Source: Methylobacter luteus IMV-B-3098
GTDB lineage: Bacteria > Pseudomonadota > Gammaproteobacteria > Methylococcales > Methylomonadaceae
DNA: 64,000 nucleotides
Reading direction: 5' to 3'
NCBI RefSeq assembly: GCF_000427625.1
Contig: NZ_KE386569.1
Span: 1,078,216-1,142,215, forward strand
A program made the position numbers and the translations under genes. How positions within the stretch are numbered: the stretch's first letter is position 1; each line of letters begins with the position of its first letter. This document shows positions 62,432 through 64,000 of this stretch, piece by piece. The notes under the pieces were generated by a model. It was given only the letters and a program-made list of their open reading frames with translations. It was not told the origin of the DNA and made no database searches.

Positions 62432-63286
62432 ATGTTTCACTCAATTTTTGCGAGGCAACCAAGACTAATGACCAGCGACCCAAACCACGACGATTTTCCG
62501 ACCGCCTGGCTCGAGGGCGAATTGCGACTGGCCGGCATACTGGACAGCCGTATGATCGGCTTGCTGAGGGCCATCGATGAAAGCGGCTCCATCAATCAGG
62601 CGGCCAAACAGCAGGGGTTGAGCTATAAAGGCGCCTGGCAGATGATAGAGCGCGCCAATAATCTGGCGCCCAAAGTCTTGATTGCCACGGCAACCGGCGG
62701 CAGCAAGGGCGGCGGCACGCGCCTGACCGCCGCCGGGCAGGCGCTGCTACAGCTGTTTACCCGGCTGGAGCAACAGCACCGGCAATTCCTGCGGCAACTC
62801 AATCAGGGGTTGGCGGATGATCCCGAAATGATGCTGCTTCTTAAGCCGCTGGCGATCAAAACCAGCGCCACTAACCAACTGTTCGGCACCATCACGGCCA
62901 TTCAGTCCGGCGCCGTCAATGCCGAAGTATCGGTCGAGTTAAAAGGGGGGGAGCGGATTGTCGCCGATCTGGGTTTGTCAATGCTTGACCGGCTTGAGAT
63001 CAGCGTCGGCAAGGATGTGCTGCTGCTGATCAATGCCCCGGAGATTGGCATTGTGACCGAATTCGATCATCAGCGTCTGTCGGCGCGCAACTGCCTGCAC
63101 GGCGCAGTGATTCGCGTGCAGCGGGACGGCGTCGATGCGCAGGTTGCGCTCCGGCTGCCAGGCGGGGACAGCCTCGTCGCCACAGTCGCCCAGGCCAGCG
63201 TTGAATCCCTGGGGCTGAAATATGACGTGCCGGTCAGTGCCGTGTTTAAGAGCAATGCCGTGATGCTTGCCGTGGGGGATGCCTGA
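62432..63286 (+). CDS. modE: Molybdate-responsive transcriptional regulator ModE
   Basis: 284 residues from the ATG at 62432; an ATG at 62468 would give 272 residues and fits the family N-terminus better, but neither has an ideal ribosome binding site. The winged helix (about 30-105) has GLLRAIDESGSINQAAKQQG, LSYKGAWQMIERANN and TGGSKGGGTRLTAAGQALLQ; two Mop domains follow (TSATNQLFGTITAIQSGAVN, SARNCLHGAVIRVQRDGVDA). It binds molybdate and then DNA. Divergent from the TonB operon. Confidence 0.95.
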   Translation: MFHSIFARQPRLMTSDPNHDDFPTAWLEGELRLAGILDSRMIGLLRAIDESGSINQAAKQQGLSYKGAWQMIERANNLAPKVLIATATGGSKGGGTRLTAAGQALLQLFTRLEQQHRQFLRQLNQGLADDPEMMLLLKPLAIKTSATNQLFGTITAIQSGAVNAEVSVELKGGERIVADLGLSMLDRLEISVGKDVLLLINAPEIGIVTEFDHQRLSARNCLHGAVIRVQRDGVDAQVALRLPGGDSLVATVAQASVESLGLKYDVPVSAVFKSNAVMLAVGDA

Positions 63287-63359
63287 AGAGTCTCGGTCAC
63301 CGGCGCAATAACAAACTTGCCTGCAACCTTGATGGCGAATCTGGCGTCATGGATTTACG

Positions 63360-63953
63360 CTACCAGGATCTGAAACGGCCTGTGTCAAGATGTACGAAAT
63401 TGAGGTGTCTATAATACCCGACCCCGCCACGGTGCAGTGCCAGCGCGGCGTTTCTGATCTTTCGCGTATCCAGTCCTTTCACGTGCAGATCGATAGCCCG
63501 GCCTTGCATGTGCAGACTGTGTTTTGCAGCGCCGCACCGGCACCTTTTACGCAATCGGGCATTGGTGCGCGGGGAGCGGTAACCTGAGGAACAATAGAAA
63601 GGCCGATTGATGCCAAGCATGATTTTCAGGTCATACAACTGATCCAGCAAGGCCGGATCTATAGGATGAACCGCGTCGTTATGGTAATCACGCAGCAGAT
63701 AATTGATTTCCCGCAGGGCACCTTCAATATAATGGCCCTGTTCAAAGTAGGTCAGCTTTAGCTTGTCACCGGTATGTATATGCTCAAGGGCGAGCGTTTT
63801 GTGCGAAGGGTTCACTTTGCCTGCTGCATTTGCGATCTCTGTCTCACTCAGTGTCAACAAAGAACTGCATGCCATCATCCTCAGAAATCTGCGCCTTGAT
63901 GCTATAAAACTGCCTGCATCAATTTCCTGGCTTGTCGATAGATACTGGTTCAC
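63360..63953 (-). CDS. Tat-exported DUF882 peptidase-like protein (YcbK type)
   Basis: 197 residues from a GTG start at 63953. The twin-arginine signal SRRRFLRMMACSS (about 19-31) indicates Tat export. The DUF882 / M15 domain has YCSSGYRSPRTNARL, HSLHMQGRAIDLHV with the zinc-ligand His and Asp, and NFVHLDTGRFRSW with the last His ligand. YcbK-like proteins are predicted D,D-carboxypeptidase-like enzymes acting on peptidoglycan; activity is not established. It converges with modE. Confidence 0.88.
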   Translation of the reverse strand: MNQYLSTSQEIDAGSFIASRRRFLRMMACSSLLTLSETEIANAAGKVNPSHKTLALEHIHTGDKLKLTYFEQGHYIEGALREINYLLRDYHNDAVHPIDPALLDQLYDLKIMLGINRPFYCSSGYRSPRTNARLRKRCRCGAAKHSLHMQGRAIDLHVKGLDTRKIRNAALALHRGGVGYYRHLNFVHLDTGRFRSW

Positions 63954-64000
63954 GTTTTATTTTTTAAATACAACGGATAGTTCTATTTGCTAAGCCTTTG

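Noticed and set aside
1-64000. Searched for CRISPR arrays, prophage and rRNA
   Set aside because: No regularly spaced repeats, phage structural genes or rRNA sequences were found.

Overview
The window reads as a chromosomal segment of a gammaproteobacterium. The sdhCDAB-sdhE-ygfX order, the birA-coaX-SPOR block, ygfZ, ychF and a Na+-NQR operon are all gammaproteobacterial in style. The ModE/molbindin-rich molybdenum locus, heme A synthase and general gene style would fit a methanotroph of the Methylococcales, but no methane-oxidation gene is present, so that assignment is inference. There is no prophage, CRISPR array or rRNA operon.

Layout. 1-4.2 kb: an edge-truncated lipoprotein, a DUF4124-glutaredoxin protein, and a PP2C phosphatase / Ser-Thr kinase / double-FHA signalling cassette. 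4.6-8 kb: a 1122-residue secreted protein of glycoside-hydrolase type. 8-16.4 kb: housekeeping and envelope genes (SDR epimerases, TudS-like DUF523-DUF1722, class I fructose-bisphosphatase, MIF-like tautomerase, DUF1499, lipoprotein esterase, L,D-transpeptidase), a frameshifted membrane-protein pseudogene and a candidate small RNA with a strong terminator. 16.9-22.4 kb: a secreted GH17 protein and a four-gene Csu-type chaperone-usher pilus operon. 22.5-25.9 kb: thiol-redox and Rieske proteins. 26.1-31.4 kb: an nqrABC-EF operon that lacks nqrD, has an altered flavinylation motif in NqrB, and is bracketed by remnants of two insertion sequences. 32.4-43.9 kb: birA-coaX-SPOR, heme A synthase, ygfZ, the succinate dehydrogenase operon, ychF, two identical tRNA-Met genes and a DUF99 protein. 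44-47.7 kb: an Mla/Pqi-like MCE lipid-transport operon. 48-50.7 kb: a CAP-domain protein, periplasmic MsrB and a Kef-type antiporter.

50.8-63.3 kb is a dense molybdenum regulon. A first minus-strand operon encodes an alginate-export-family outer-membrane barrel, ModA, ModB, ModC and a two-domain molbindin. A second minus-strand operon encodes a TonB-dependent receptor, an orphan ABC-type solute-binding protein, a di-heme oxidoreductase, a one-domain molbindin and a divergent ModC-like ATPase that has lost the H-loop histidine, followed by a LysR remnant. modE is divergent from the second operon. Near-identical 24-bp ModE-type palindromes lie upstream of each operon (55584-55607 and 62373-62396). 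I infer one ModE regulon in which a TonB-dependent route, possibly for a chelated molybdenum (or tungsten) species, operates beside classical ModABC uptake. This is the most interesting candidate system in the window.

Several inverted repeats and REP-like palindromes lie between genes. One of them supplies the stop codons of two convergent genes. The window ends with a Tat-exported DUF882 peptidase-like protein.
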